This document shows positions 34,901 through 44,371 of a stretch of 64,000 nucleotides of DNA, in pieces; the first letter of the stretch is position 1, and the number at the start of each line of letters is the position of its first letter. This stretch comes from Blastobasis lacticolella. Its lineage: Eukaryota > Arthropoda > Insecta > Lepidoptera > Blastobasidae. The stretch is from positions 10,619,428-10,683,427 of the forward strand of contig LR990049.1 in NCBI GenBank assembly GCA_905147135.1, read 5' to 3'. Under the pieces are notes generated by a model. It was given only the letters and a program-made list of their open reading frames with translations. It did no database searches and had not been told where the DNA came from. A program made the position numbers and the translations under genes.

Positions 34901-35913
34901 TTACTAAAAAGGATGTTCCGTGGCATTTTGATGAAGCACAACAACGAGCTTTCAATGAATTAAAGTCTAAACTAGTTAACCGACCAATATTAGCTCTTTA
35001 TGACCCTTCAGCAAGTATGGAGGTACATACCGATGCTAGCAAATTTGGAGTTGCGGCGATTTTGATGCAGAGAAAAGGGTCTGATTTGCAACCTGTGGCT
35101 TACTATAGTAGGCAGACATCGCCGGAGGAGCAACGATTTCACTCTTACGAGCTCGAGACGCTCGCATTAGTAACTGCCCTCCAAAAGTTTAGAGTGTATC
35201 TTTTAGGTACACCCTTTAAAGTGGTTACTGATTGTAGTGCCATTCGCAATACTATGACTAAACGCGATCTTGTGCCACGAGTTGCCAGGTGGTGGATAGG
35301 TATGCAGGAGTACGAGTTTACAATCGAGTATAGGCCGGGCGCGCGAATGGCGCATGTCGACGCGCTAAGTCGAAATCCTGCTAGAAAGGACGAGGTGACA
35401 ACCGATGTCATGGACATTTTAGTCGTTCAGGATGAGGCAGCCTGGTTACAAACGGTCCAGTCAGCTGACCCCGAACTAAAACGCATGATTGAAATACTTC
35501 AAGATCCGAATAGCGAAACAGTAGTGGAGGTGAAAAATAACTTCACATATAAAAATGACAGGCTGTACAGAGTGGTTAAAAAGGACGATAAAGTATCTCT
35601 ATTATGGGTAGTTCCGAAATCAGTTAGGTGGCAAATACTGAAGATGAAACATGATGACAACGGTCATTTTAGTTTTGAAAAGACTTACGATCGCGTCAAA
35701 AACGTCTATTGGTTTAAAGGAATGAGAAAATTTATAAGGAAATATTGTAAAGCGTGTCTCCATTGTGCACATAATAAAGTGCCTGCAGGTGCAAAGGAAG
35801 GCATGTTGCATCCAATTGAAAAACCGAATAAGCCCTTTGACACCTTGCACGCAGACCATTGTGGTCCTTTTCCCTTAAGTAAGAAGAAAAATTCACGAAA
35901 TATATATATTTGA
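31906..35913 (+). CDS. Gag-Pol polyprotein of the LTR element, broken in integrase
   Basis: 1,335 codons from the ATG at 31906. Residues 1-125 are extremely rich in Arg and Ser (runs such as SRSRTRRQSSR and RRSRRRRRSRSFRSSRS), unusual for a Gag start. A capsid-like segment follows, then two CCHC zinc knuckles from residue about 388 (CFNCGETGHISVRC and CGFCHMLGHITKDC). The aspartic protease has DLGSS at about residue 476. RT has the YMDD box at about 894. RNase H begins HTDASKFG at about 1042. The integrase zinc finger (H, H, C, C) lies between about 1249 and 1287. The frame ends at TGA 35911-35913 within the integrase core. Gag and Pol share one frame with no slippage site between them. Coding is otherwise undamaged. 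Confidence 0.93.
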   Translation: MPSNRKSRSRTRRQSSRTSYTSTSSSESDDSERNCRRSYKARQRRTKRTRSRSKHSRTRRSRRDRSSSSSSDYNRERRSRRRRRSRSFRSSRSLRSRQGRPLSRVSHRSKKRGHHNGRDRHKQTDVALAATPRMSESRMTPPLLCSSSKDRVSCIEPITTPPITSAGPHVPSTSTLTSNRLSSWHYNMSNVNVVSEYDPADNTQSVEWWIHKVDECAKIYSWDDRQTCHYALPKLAGLAKRWYQGLPSVLFSWVEWAAKLKSAFPSNENYGDLLSKMLRIRCKLGQALDVYYYDKLALLHKCEISGSKAVACLIHGIDDKFVRMGANACMFDEPEKLLSYLRTIGQNEFLTPRNRPPFTHPQARNNRPVTNTTTSHELFKGPDSLPRCFNCGETGHISVRCTKPIKKCGFCHMLGHITKDCRKRDLSTANAGNKPDQNESEPVKKVMCIAEPDTGPNSKYYKNIKVNDIDRLAYVDLGSSCTLMRYSDAKSIFSSWLPNHNLPNLRGFGNSLVQALGTTKAKIAVGNIEACIDILIVPDQYMQVPVILGQTFTELPNVIIYKTCDELTFSELPLMEICDKTVKVKILSDDIFTLTASCTAPVVVHTESTYTGHLFVSGGSIRVGIAECFILPGLYNFVDGKGYIMITNISKSEVIINRNHVIARGCSYEEVDDLYVGCVDFSKSFEPLPMDKVNIGTKLNDVQINKFTDLLKRYRDCFALNLSELGKTSLTEMTIRLSDDTPVVYNPYRMSIKEREQLATIVNDLLCHGIIRESTSSYASPVILVNKKNGEKRLCVDFRALNRKTLKDKYPLPRIEDQLDSLGGNSYFTSLDLASGYYQVPMAESSKSLTAFVTPDGLYEYNRMPFGLANAPSVFQRTINTMLKGSGKRLALAYMDDLLVASKDIEEGMEKLEHVFMLLRSANLTLKLEKCHFFQTHIDYLGYEISAKGLKPGSHKIHAVQHFPQPKNVHEVRQFIGLTSYFRRFVKDFSIIARPLTNLTKKDVPWHFDEAQQRAFNELKSKLVNRPILALYDPSASMEVHTDASKFGVAAILMQRKGSDLQPVAYYSRQTSPEEQRFHSYELETLALVTALQKFRVYLLGTPFKVVTDCSAIRNTMTKRDLVPRVARWWIGMQEYEFTIEYRPGARMAHVDALSRNPARKDEVTTDVMDILVVQDEAAWLQTVQSADPELKRMIEILQDPNSETVVEVKNNFTYKNDRLYRVVKKDDKVSLLWVVPKSVRWQILKMKHDDNGHFSFEKTYDRVKNVYWFKGMRKFIRKYCKACLHCAHNKVPAGAKEGMLHPIEKPNKPFDTLHADHCGPFPLSKKKNSRNIYI

Positions 35914-36683
35914 AAGCGGTCAAAGACTGTAAGTCTAAAACGACAATTCAGGTATTTGAAGAGTATTTTGCTTTATTCGGAGTGCCTCGAAGGCTTATAA
36001 CCGATCGAGGAACAAGTTTTACGAGTCATAGTTTTCAAAGGTTTGTTCACGAGAAAGGCATGAAGCATATTTTGAATGCTGTCGCTACACCACGAGCGAA
36101 TGGACAGATCGAACGCTACAACCGAACTCTGGTAGATTCGTTGACAGCAGCAAACCATGATAAGCCCGACGATCAGTGGGACCTCTCAATTTTAAAGGTA
36201 CAATGGTCTTTAAATAATACCCTTAATAAGGGTACAGGTAAGACTCCAGCAGAGGCTTTGTTCGGCGTCGCGCCAACTGGTAGTTGTGATAGTATCATGA
36301 ACCCCGTGGTATCCGAGGCAAGTGAACGCCAGGACGTAATACAAGTTAGATCAGAAGTTGAAGAGAAAATAAGTTCCGAACAACAAAAGCAAAAAGAGAG
36401 ATTTGATCGAACCCGTAAGGAAGCTCACAAGTATCAGGTCGGTGACCTGGTTAGGGTAGAAAGGGAAGTTGCCACAATTCCTGGACAAAGTCGTAAATTG
36501 GTTCCAAAATGTTTTGGGCCTTACAAAATTACTAAGATCCTAGGCAATGATCGCTATGAGGTCCAAGACACGCCAATCACACGTAAAGACGGTAAAGCGA
36601 TTTATACTGGAGTATATTCAGTTGATAAAATGTACCCATGGTTGGTCTTTAGCAATGATCCTGTAGCAAGTGATTCCGATTAG
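35910..36683 (+). CDS. Integrase C-terminal part in another frame
   Basis: 257 codons in a different frame from Gag-Pol, without a proper ATG. It carries the integrase core from TDRGTSFTSHSF (second catalytic Asp) through ANGQIERYNRTL (catalytic Glu), then a C-terminal domain with YQVGDLVRVEREV. A short segment of the core that should join it to the upstream frame is missing, with an AT repeat (TATATATATT) at the junction. A small deletion therefore both removed residues and shifted the frame, so this copy should not make working integrase. Confidence 0.88.
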   Translation: MKAVKDCKSKTTIQVFEEYFALFGVPRRLITDRGTSFTSHSFQRFVHEKGMKHILNAVATPRANGQIERYNRTLVDSLTAANHDKPDDQWDLSILKVQWSLNNTLNKGTGKTPAEALFGVAPTGSCDSIMNPVVSEASERQDVIQVRSEVEEKISSEQQKQKERFDRTRKEAHKYQVGDLVRVEREVATIPGQSRKLVPKCFGPYKITKILGNDRYEVQDTPITRKDGKAIYTGVYSVDKMYPWLVFSNDPVASDSD

Positions 36684-36710
36684 GTACACCAGATATGCAT
36701 ACGGTCTGTT

Positions 36711-36750
36711 TGTTTCTTTTTGGAAATGGTTGTTTCTTTTTGGAAATGGT
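36711..36750 (+). repeat. 20-bp tandem duplication
   Basis: TGTTTCTTTTTGGAAATGGT occurs twice in succession just after the pol frame. Confidence 0.85.
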
Positions 36751-36961
36751 TGAACGTAGTATTTGTAAGTTATTTGTTGAACGTAAGGCGCAGTTAATTT
36801 TGAAATATTTGTTATAAATGAAATTGTAGCTACAATTTGGTGAGGCTGAGAAAGAAAGAATTATTATGAGTTTTGATTTGAGAGATTTATTGATAAATAA
36901 GTATAACAAGTACAAGTGATAAAACATAAGTTAAATAAAACAAGGTATTCAATACACACTA

Positions 36962-37506
36962 ATGGCAATCGTTATTTTGAGTATGTTTTTAAAGTGAACT
37001 ATTACCGAACGGTAATATTCTGGACCATCCTGTAGGATGGCAATCGTTATTTTGAGTATGTTTTTAAAGTGAACTATTACCGAATGGTAATAGTCTGGAC
37101 CATCCTGTGCGATGGCAATCGTTATGTTGAGTATGTTTTTAAAGTGAACTATTACCGAATGGTAATAGTCTGGACCATCCTGTGCGATGGCAATCGTTAT
37201 GTTGAGTATGTTTTTAAAGTGAACTATTACCGAATGGTAATAGTCTGGACCATCCTGTGCGATGGCAATCGTTATTTTGAGTATGTTTTTAAAGTGAACT
37301 ATTACCGAATGGTAATAGCCTGGACCATCCTGTGCGATGGCAATCGTTATTTTGAGTATGTTTTTAAAGTGAACTATTACCGAATGGTAATAGTCTGGAC
37401 CATCCTGTGCGATGGCAATCGTTATTTTGAGTATGCTAGTAAAGTGAACTATTACCGAATGGTAATAGTGTGGACCATCCTACGCGATGGCAATAGTTTT
37501 ATTTGA
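36962..37506 (+). repeat. 75-bp minisatellite within the LTR element
   Basis: About seven tandem copies with period 75: GTGAACTATTACCGA starts at 36994, 37069, 37144, 37219, 37294, 37369 and 37444. Each unit contains two short inverted repeats, ATTACCGAATGGTAAT and CCATCCTGTGCGATGG. Since 75 is a multiple of three, the repeats keep a 145-codon frame open by chance; no start context or family resemblance supports a protein. Confidence 0.95.
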
Positions 37507-37707
37507 TTATGGGTTGTTAAAGTGAAATAATATTGAAAGGAAATGAAGAAATAACTTAAGTTATTTATGATAAATTAATACTCATTTATACTTGGGTATT
37601 TAGAATGTACTTAGTGCTTTTATATTCTTGAAATGTTAGTTGTAGGTACTCAATATACATCTCTGTAAATACGACGCGGGACGCGTTCGTTGTCAGAATT
37701 GGCCGAG

Positions 37708-37951
37708 TGTAAGATATTGATAATAACCGTAGATTGTTTTGGTCATAGTCTGTGGTACTCTAATCGGACACCTGTCACTTTTGGCGCGATCTGGACAACA
37801 AACGTATTCCGCGGCCATTACGAAAATAGACGTCGTTAGCACCTAAGGCTACTTACCTAATTCGTGTAAAATATCCAAGTAAACATTGTCTGGCATTATT
37901 AAAAGTGAGTTGTGTCCTATCAACTGAGTTTTATTAAGGAGGAATCTAACA
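37708..37951 (+). repeat. 3' LTR
   Basis: 244 bp, identical to the 5' LTR except one base. Followed by CATT, the right target duplication. Confidence 0.95.
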
Positions 37952-38262
37952 CATTAAACGACTGTTTTCGAATATGAAATTGGAACATTACGCTATGAGT
38001 GTAGATAAAGTTGTTTTACGTTACAGCTGTAATGAAATTAGTATAGGAAATGCTGTATCGAAAAGTAATTTTTTTAAATTTTATAGACTGGCGTGAAAAA
38101 AGTGTATCCTTAAACAACTGTTTTCTAATATGAAATTGGAACATTACGTTATGAGTGTAGATAAAGTTATTTTACGGTACAGCTGTAATGAAAATAGTAT
38201 AGGAAATGCTGTATCGAAAAGTAATTTTTTAATATTTTATAGTCTGGCGTGAAAAAAGTGTA
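37952..38262 (+). repeat. Two ~155-bp satellite units
   Basis: Two tandem units (about 37952-38106 and 38107-38262) share TTAAACRACTGTTTTC, GAAATTGGAACATTACG, TATGAGTGTAGATAAAG and GGAAATGCTGTATCGAAAAG. Part of a third unit lies at 30931-31053 and part of a fourth at 40824-40900, both separated by insertions. Confidence 0.85.
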
Positions 38263-40823
38263 GGGTGAGATGTCGAACAGTGAACCAGTAGTACACAGTT
38301 AGCCACCATTAGTATCACCATAAAACAACGTTGCCAGATCGTGCAGTAAGCGTAATCGTACTTGGTTTTTACCGCTTTTCTTGCTTTCCAGTTGGTAGCG
38401 AGCTCCAGTGCAGAACGCTTGCGACTCAAGGCATTTTGTGATTTTCGGCGTAAAAACACGGAAAATCCTAAGTAGTAATTTTTAGGTTTTCAACCGTATA
38501 CTGCATCTTTTAAAAGTAATGCTTTTTTCTATTTCTGTACTGAATATCTTTGCATTGTTTCGTCGTACATTCATGGATTCTCCTTTGATGATTAATTTTT
38601 TGATGAATTTAATACCAGTAGGGGTGTGTGTGGTACATAGTGACCCACTACACCGGCACGAACAGTAAGCCACCGCTTCACTGTGTACAACATCAAAATT
38701 CTGATTTTCTTAATTATTTTACCTTTAATATTCATATAAATCAGCTACCGGTTATTTTTTAGAGTGATTCCATTTAAAAAATGCGAGTAGGCAATATCAG
38801 GCTACTGCCGTCAGACTTCTTAAATAGGTACATGAATTGGCTGGACGGCGCGTCTTGGTTCGCGTGGTTTTAATTTAATGAACTGTACCTCTATCCCACT
38901 CCTACATGTACCCTACCCCTATCCGCGCCCTAACCGTACTCTATCCGTACCCAATCCCCCTCAAGTCACTAATATCCACTGCAAGGCTCCACCAGTGGAT
39001 CGAATCCCTACTCCATCACTTACTTTTTTCTACATCAATTTTTGTAGGGGATACCCCTACCCTACTATGCCACCACTGTCGGTAGACGCCTAAAATATAA
39101 TAGGACCACGATAAGTCCATATTGACTGACGGTAATTAACAAACAGTAAACATTATAAAGTGTGGATATGGCAATAATCTGGGGATAATCTTTCCTTGTT
39201 ACTCCTTCTCAGTCCTTCTTGTAAACATTCAGTTATTTGGTTGCTATTAGCTTGAACTTTTGTCTAAATTATTAATCATGCTAAAAATTAATTTCCACAC
39301 TTCCTTTTTAATTGTTTGCAAAGAATTCAAAAATATTTTTCATAACTCACGAAAATAAACATACCTCCAGAAATCGTTTGTTATGACTTTTAAGAATGAC
39401 GTTCTATGACGGATAAAAAACTTGCCATACAAAGATTTAATTTTTTTTTAAATAAGCAATTCAGTCTTATTATAGATGTTAAGAACTCTAGTGTAACTAG
39501 TTGACTATTTATTATAATACAACTTAAAAATATATCATCAATGACTGTAATTAGAAAATAGGTTAAGTTATGTTGTTCACTAAGCCAACTACATCACGAT
39601 CGCATCCACCTAAGATCAATGGCAGCCCGGAAATATCTGATTCCACAAAGAATAAACTATTACGGATCGCGTACTGCTAACTTCGTATTACCCACATTAC
39701 TTAATAAATTGCCTTATGAACTTAGAATTATGTACGGTAATAAACAGTTTCCCAAAAAAATTAAAAACAACTACAAAAACCAACTACAATAAAAATATAT
39801 ATTTAAATAAATATTCGTTAACAAATTCGCACAGCGCCATGTAGCCCCAACTAAGCAACGCTTGTACTATGGGTGTTAGATGGCTGATATACTTTGTGAA
39901 TACATACTTATTATACATAGAACACTCAGACCCGTAAGGACGGTAATCGAACCCGGGACCTCCTGCGTGGCGGACCGGTATGTTGACCACTGAGCCACTC
40001 AGGTCGTCCTAAAAACATCACACTATACATGCACCAGTACACTTCACTTCGCTTCTTGCATTGTGTTCGATAACCGGTTTCTTTGTATCGCAGTGATAAG
40101 ATACTCGGGTGCGGCGAATGTCGTCACTCCTGCCGTCAGATAAATAAACGACAAAACGTAGAACCAACGATTAAATAACTATTGTTACCTATCGTTGTGT
40201 CGTTTGTTGGCGGGTGGGTCGGTGGTCGCCGCGCGCGGGTTTATGTACCTATAAACCTATTGTTATACTAAAGTGAACATACTCGCCAGGCTTGGCACAT
40301 TACAAATCTTTAGTAGATTTAAGTGCCTGAACTAATTGATTTGTCATATTTGTTGTTATGTCTAAATTAAATAAATAAAATAAAAAAAATAAAAAAATAA
40401 TAAAATGTTATTGATTTATGTTAATTTATAGTCTTTACAGTTATTTTGGTAAATAAAACTAACTGTTTACGCATTTATAAAGAATGTATTATTATCTGAT
40501 TTATCTAGTATGCTATAACTACAACGAGGAAACGTTAATAATAGTGATCTCATTCGTCGGGCTCACTGTGTACTCCCCGGTTTGCTGTAGACCAACCCCC
40601 TGGTTCAATGTGTGCCACGAGGTGGACACAATGAGCCATTTCCCATCTTTAAAAAAATCTGCTTTATCATTTTATCTATAAATCTTTTTCCATTAACTTA
40701 TATACAAAATGAGAGTCAGATATATTACGCAATGACTAGACCACAAAACATTTCATGATATTGACAAACTTATGAGTTATGATTGTTTAACTTTTTTGTG
40801 GGTCACTGTTCGACACTTCACCC
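38263..40823. mobile_element. Candidate 2.56-kb TA-flanked inverted-repeat element
   Basis: Starts GGGTGAGATGTCGAACAGTG; the reverse-complement end starts GGGTGAAGTGTCGAACAGTG. The inverted ends match at 21 of 24 bases. TA lies on both sides (38261-38262, 40824-40825), and the satellite continues on both sides, so the segment is an insertion into a TA site, as Tc1/mariner elements make. Motifs like CACTGTGTAC recur inside (about 38685 and 40563). No transposase frame of useful length is left, so it is nonautonomous or decayed. A SINE is inserted at 39830-40010. Confidence 0.6.
39830..40010 (-). repeat. tRNA-derived SINE
   Basis: Minus-strand reading GACGACCTGAGTGGCTCAGT, GGTCAACATACCGGTCCGCC and GGTCCCGGGTTCGATTACCG resembles a tRNA with A and B boxes. 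A non-tRNA body follows (TGTATTCACAAAGTATATCA). Confidence 0.7.
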
Positions 40824-40900
40824 TACCCTTAAACGACTGTTTTCGAATATGTAATTGGAACATGATGCTATGAGTGTAGACAAAGTATTTTTATTTTATA
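40824..40900 (+). repeat. Partial satellite unit after the insertion
   Basis: CTTAAACGACTGTTTTCGAA then ATGTAATTGGAACATGATGC, and TATGAGTGTAGACAAAGTA, continues the unit interrupted at 38262. Confidence 0.8.
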
Positions 40901-42481
40901 TGTATGTATGTTTAGTATTTATTATAATATAATACAGGTTGGCCGAACCTTTGACGTCTTAAAATTTAAAATAAGGTCCCTCGTGTCGTGGGGTATCTGA
41001 ATCACCCCCATATATGTTATCCGATTGTTCATAGTTTTCGAGTTATGAATTTTTTTCTGAATTATTCAGAACGACTTAAAAAAAATGTAAAAAAAGATGT
41101 AGAAGACTTTTTATTTATTATGAATTATGATTATGAAAATTGCGCGGGCAATATTTTGAACGTTCGACATGCTGCTCAAGCCACGCTCACTCAAGCTAAC
41201 AACGATCTGACGTTTCTTTTGCAACATTGGTGTATATAATTTCTTAATAAAATTTAAATCAAACCATTTAAAAGATGGTGTTATTTAGTGCACATTAATT
41301 TGAAAGTGCAAATTATGGAATATAACTGGATTATCTTTTCACCGGTAAGTAATTTCATTCGTAGTGGCGGCGATCGGGAATCAATTTTAGAAATTGTGAC
41401 AATAATATGCATCCAGAAGTCATTGATCGTAATAGTGTGACTTTGAAATAATTGTAATGCTTTACCTTAAAACAATATGTCATTAAAGATAGATTTAAAA
41501 TATTGGCAAATTGAGAAATATTTCGGTGCACAGAAATGAAACAATCATTTCTGTTTCGGTGATCGAAAATATTTTGATGCTAACAGGGTTAGATTTAGTA
41601 TTAATTGTATAAAATTTTAATACTCAAATCTTGTAAATAGCGGTCCTTAATTTTATATGTATAAATTAGGGTTTTATACAAAAAATGTACCTAAATGACA
41701 TTTTTAATAGAATAGAATAGAAATCTTTAATTGTAGGACACTGACAATAATTTCTTATTAAGTACAGTGTTGCCCATTACGGACGTACAATATTCTAGAT
41801 GATAGTATAGTACCTATTATAACAGGAAACGTCCTGAAATCAAAACTTAGCGATTCCAGACTTATTGATTTTGTTTCATAAAAGTCGCTGCAGATTGCTC
41901 TTTCAAAAAACTTATACTAGTATTGATGCTCTCGCAGCACACAAATTGTTTCGTCCTTCCGTTTTCTTTGAAGTGAACCTTTAAGTTAGATATAAACTAG
42001 TAGAGAACATCAGCAAATGTGTGACGTAATACAACAATGTAATTTTCTAGAAATAACTTTATTTCGGTAAATAAATTTTGTAATTCTCTTGAAAACATGA
42101 GAAGCTATGGAAATTATACGTAGTATAATGTTACAATGTTTCAATTTAAGTAAATTTGTAGAATGTCTAAGAATAATTTAGATGCAACTGGATTCAAAAA
42201 GTGTCAGTAAGATGCTATAGATTTTCTCTAAGAACTTGTAATAGATATCAATGTGTTTGAAGTAAATAAATTTGTTTTGTCCAATCATTAACTCCAAACA
42301 AACTGATAAAGGACCAGCGAATGTGTGATACAATAAAACAGTGTAATTTCGCAGAAACTAATTTATTTGAAATTTATTTAGTTTTAAAAGTATGAACAAT
42401 TGTTATTAAAGTTTGACAAAAAATCTATAACAATTGGTATTGATATTCCAAAAATGGTATTGAGATTTCAGTAACTAATCA
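40901..42481. other. Intergenic, no confident gene
   Basis: An 83-codon frame at 40988-41239 (RLKKNVKKDVEDFLFIMN) shows no family I recognise. The sequence before it (GGTTGGCCGAACCTTTGACG) looks like transposon-derived DNA, so it was left uncalled. AATAGAATAGAATAGAAATC at 41708 is a frequent repeat end. The rest is AT-rich. Confidence 0.35.
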
Positions 42482-42942
42482 TTAGTTTGGATAACCCTTG
42501 AAACCGAGAGTTCTCCATTCTTCTTTATGTTCATCCGTGGTCTCATATCCGCCGGGGATTTGTCTTGTAGTGTGTTTATGAACAGGTTTTTGGAAGCACA
42601 CCCAGTCATAAGAGTTATAATATTGACCCCGAATTTCTTTCCAAAGAAGATAGCCGTCAGAACATGTTGGAGATTGAGCGTTTTTATAACACCTCCAGCC
42701 CTCAAAGTTCAGATGTGAAACAGATTCCCAGCGAATCCGTCCATCGGGACAGAATGGAGCGCTTTGATAAACTTCTCGATTTTGAGCTGATGCTAGACCA
42801 GTGCTGCCGGAAAACCCTGAAGAAGAAACAACTGTTCACGGTACTGTTACAATCAAAACGTATTTCATAGCAAAACCAGTAAATACTCACATGAGGTTCC
42901 AATGAGCGCTACGAGCGCAACTACGACTATTTTTCCCAACAT
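42482..42942 (-). CDS. Secreted four-cysteine Trp/Tyr-rich protein, single domain (gene A)
   Basis: Two exons on the minus strand: 42891-42942 and 42482-42816, 128 codons plus TAA. Exon 1 encodes the signal peptide MLGKIVVVALVALIGTS and ends in phase 1; the junction codon is Trp. The mature part has one domain with spacing C-x19-C-x8-C-x21-C, with IRWESV, NFEGWRCY, CSDGYLLWKEI and DWVC around the cysteines, then a hydrophilic tail rich in His, Thr and Glu. I do not recognise the family. A TATA-like box (ATATAAAA on the minus strand) lies at 42992-42999. It is paired head to head with gene C (43575), 632 bp apart, and is a close paralogue of gene B. The AATAAA on the minus strand near 42359-42367 may end the transcript. 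Function is unknown; extracellular. Confidence 0.82.
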
Positions 42943-43574
42943 GATTCCAGAGATCCAGAATCGTTACTGAATAATTCGCTCTTGAAGCGGCTTTTATATC
43001 ATTTGCGGGGAGCGTAATCTCTTATCAGCTGGCTGGCCCGAATAACAGCTCTGACGGACCTTAGAATTGAATGATAAGAACCATAAGACGGAAAGTTACT
43101 TTTTGAAGAGGTGCCATCTATGGTAGAGTAGATCAACTCTGTCTCAAAATCTAGAGCCTTAGTCCAGAACTTCCCTTGGAAGTTTTGTTCAGGATCTCTG
43201 ACACGTGATCGAGTTCTGGAATGACGATAGTTTTAATCAGTCACGTAGCCGTTTGACGGATGTTCAGCACAATACCGATAACATTGTAACCTCAATGTTG
43301 TGACAATTCAGTGGAAATTTCCTCCAACAATACATTTATTAAAATAAATGGCTATTATTCTACAGCGCTCCATAGATACCTACAGGAATTACCATGGACG
43401 ATAACAGTAACAATGACGAATTATTCCTTCTATTTACGTATTGATCATATCGCAAGCTCCATAAGGAAAACCACACGTTTGACGTATTAATTTAATAATA
43501 TGATGAAATATTATTGTATAATAAGGACACGAGTTGTAAATTATTTTCAGTTATAATCCAGGAGCTCTGGAATC

Positions 43575-44371
43575 ATAACCGGGAAAATAGTCATAGTGCT
43601 CGCTATTCTTGTCGCGATTTCAACTTCATGTGAGTATTGTCTTTTATTCTTTACTGTGATATGCCTCGACTCACTTTGACCACGAATAATTAATTTATTT
43701 AATTACAAACTCTGACGAAACTGTTGTTCAGCTATAGATTATAAGAAGTTTTCTACCACAGGGATCGAAGCGGCGCCAGCTAATAACTACGATTCCTACC
43801 TGAGCGACGAAGATCCTACCTCTTGCGAAAGAAATGAATACTACACCCATAGCGCGGCAGCTAGCCAACCAACTTGTCAAGATCCAGAGCTTTACTTGAC
43901 TATCAGAGTAAGAAACATATTTCGCGTGTTATTGCACGCCTCATAAGCGGAGCGTTGAGGTAGTGCTCTACTCTCACCTTACAAAAATCAAGTGATTTTT
44001 TCAAGTAAAAGTGTCTCTACTTATTTTTTATCGTACTTATATAATAATATTTACCCACGAATATCAAGGAAAATGACTAGTTTCAACACTTATGACATTT
44101 TTAAAAGACCTTTTGCTTTTTAAATTAATAAAAACAATGTCTACCAAAATTATTCCGTGGGTGTCCGTTTGTCTGTATGTAGCCAAAACCGCGTGGTCAC
44201 GTGCACTTTTGGATTTTCCAAACTTTTTTTGTATTTCTCTGTATAACTTCATGAGGTTAATCATTGCTTTTTGTATTTCAGATTGGTATGCCTGGCTGCG
44301 TTTGTAAAGAAGGCTACGTCAGGGATTCTGAGTGGGAGTGCATTAAAAAAGAAGATTGTTTCTCCGTATAG
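43575..44371 (+). pseudogene. TIL-type protease inhibitor-like gene with lost start codon (gene C)
   Basis: Exons 43575-43629, 43762-43907 and 44282-44371 keep correct phases and would encode 96 residues, but the first codon is ATA where the paralogue D has ATG in the same context (TCTGGAATCATR). No upstream in-frame ATG exists before a TAA at 43554. The TATA position 58 bp upstream is also altered (TATAATAA). The mature part has a TIL-like pattern: CERNEYY, PTCQDPE, GCVCKEGYVRD, ECI, DC. Compared with D it lacks exactly the second and fourth cysteines, now Ser and Thr, perhaps one disulphide. TIL domains block serine proteases (family knowledge). It may be a recent pseudogene, a null allele, or an expressed gene using a non-AUG start. 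Confidence 0.75.

Larger units (their letters stand above)
31054..37951 (+). mobile_element. Full-length Ty3/gypsy LTR retrotransposon
   Basis: 6,898 bp between two 244-bp LTRs (31054-31297 and 37708-37951), which begin TGTAAG and end TAACA. The LTRs differ at one position (CTAATTTGTG against CTAATTCGTG), so the insertion is young. A 4-bp target duplication CATT flanks it (31050-31053, 37952-37955). Inside are a fused Gag-Pol frame, a frame break in integrase and a 75-bp minisatellite. No canonical TGG primer-binding site follows the 5' LTR, and no purine tract abuts the 3' LTR; the nearest purine run is at about 37535-37552. Confidence 0.95.

Noticed and set aside
37069..37506. 145-codon open frame of a 25-residue repeat
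   Set aside because: It is the 75-bp minisatellite read in frame; a period divisible by three keeps it open. No leader, no family, inside an LTR element.
36962..37506. CRISPR-like array
   Set aside because: Units are contiguous without distinct spacers, in a eukaryotic LTR element.
40988..41239. 83-codon frame with Lys/Asp-rich part
   Set aside because: No family resemblance, in probable transposon-derived DNA; insufficient support.
42475..42705. 76-codon minus-strand frame
   Set aside because: Wrong-frame shadow of gene A; the spliced model with signal peptide explains the locus.
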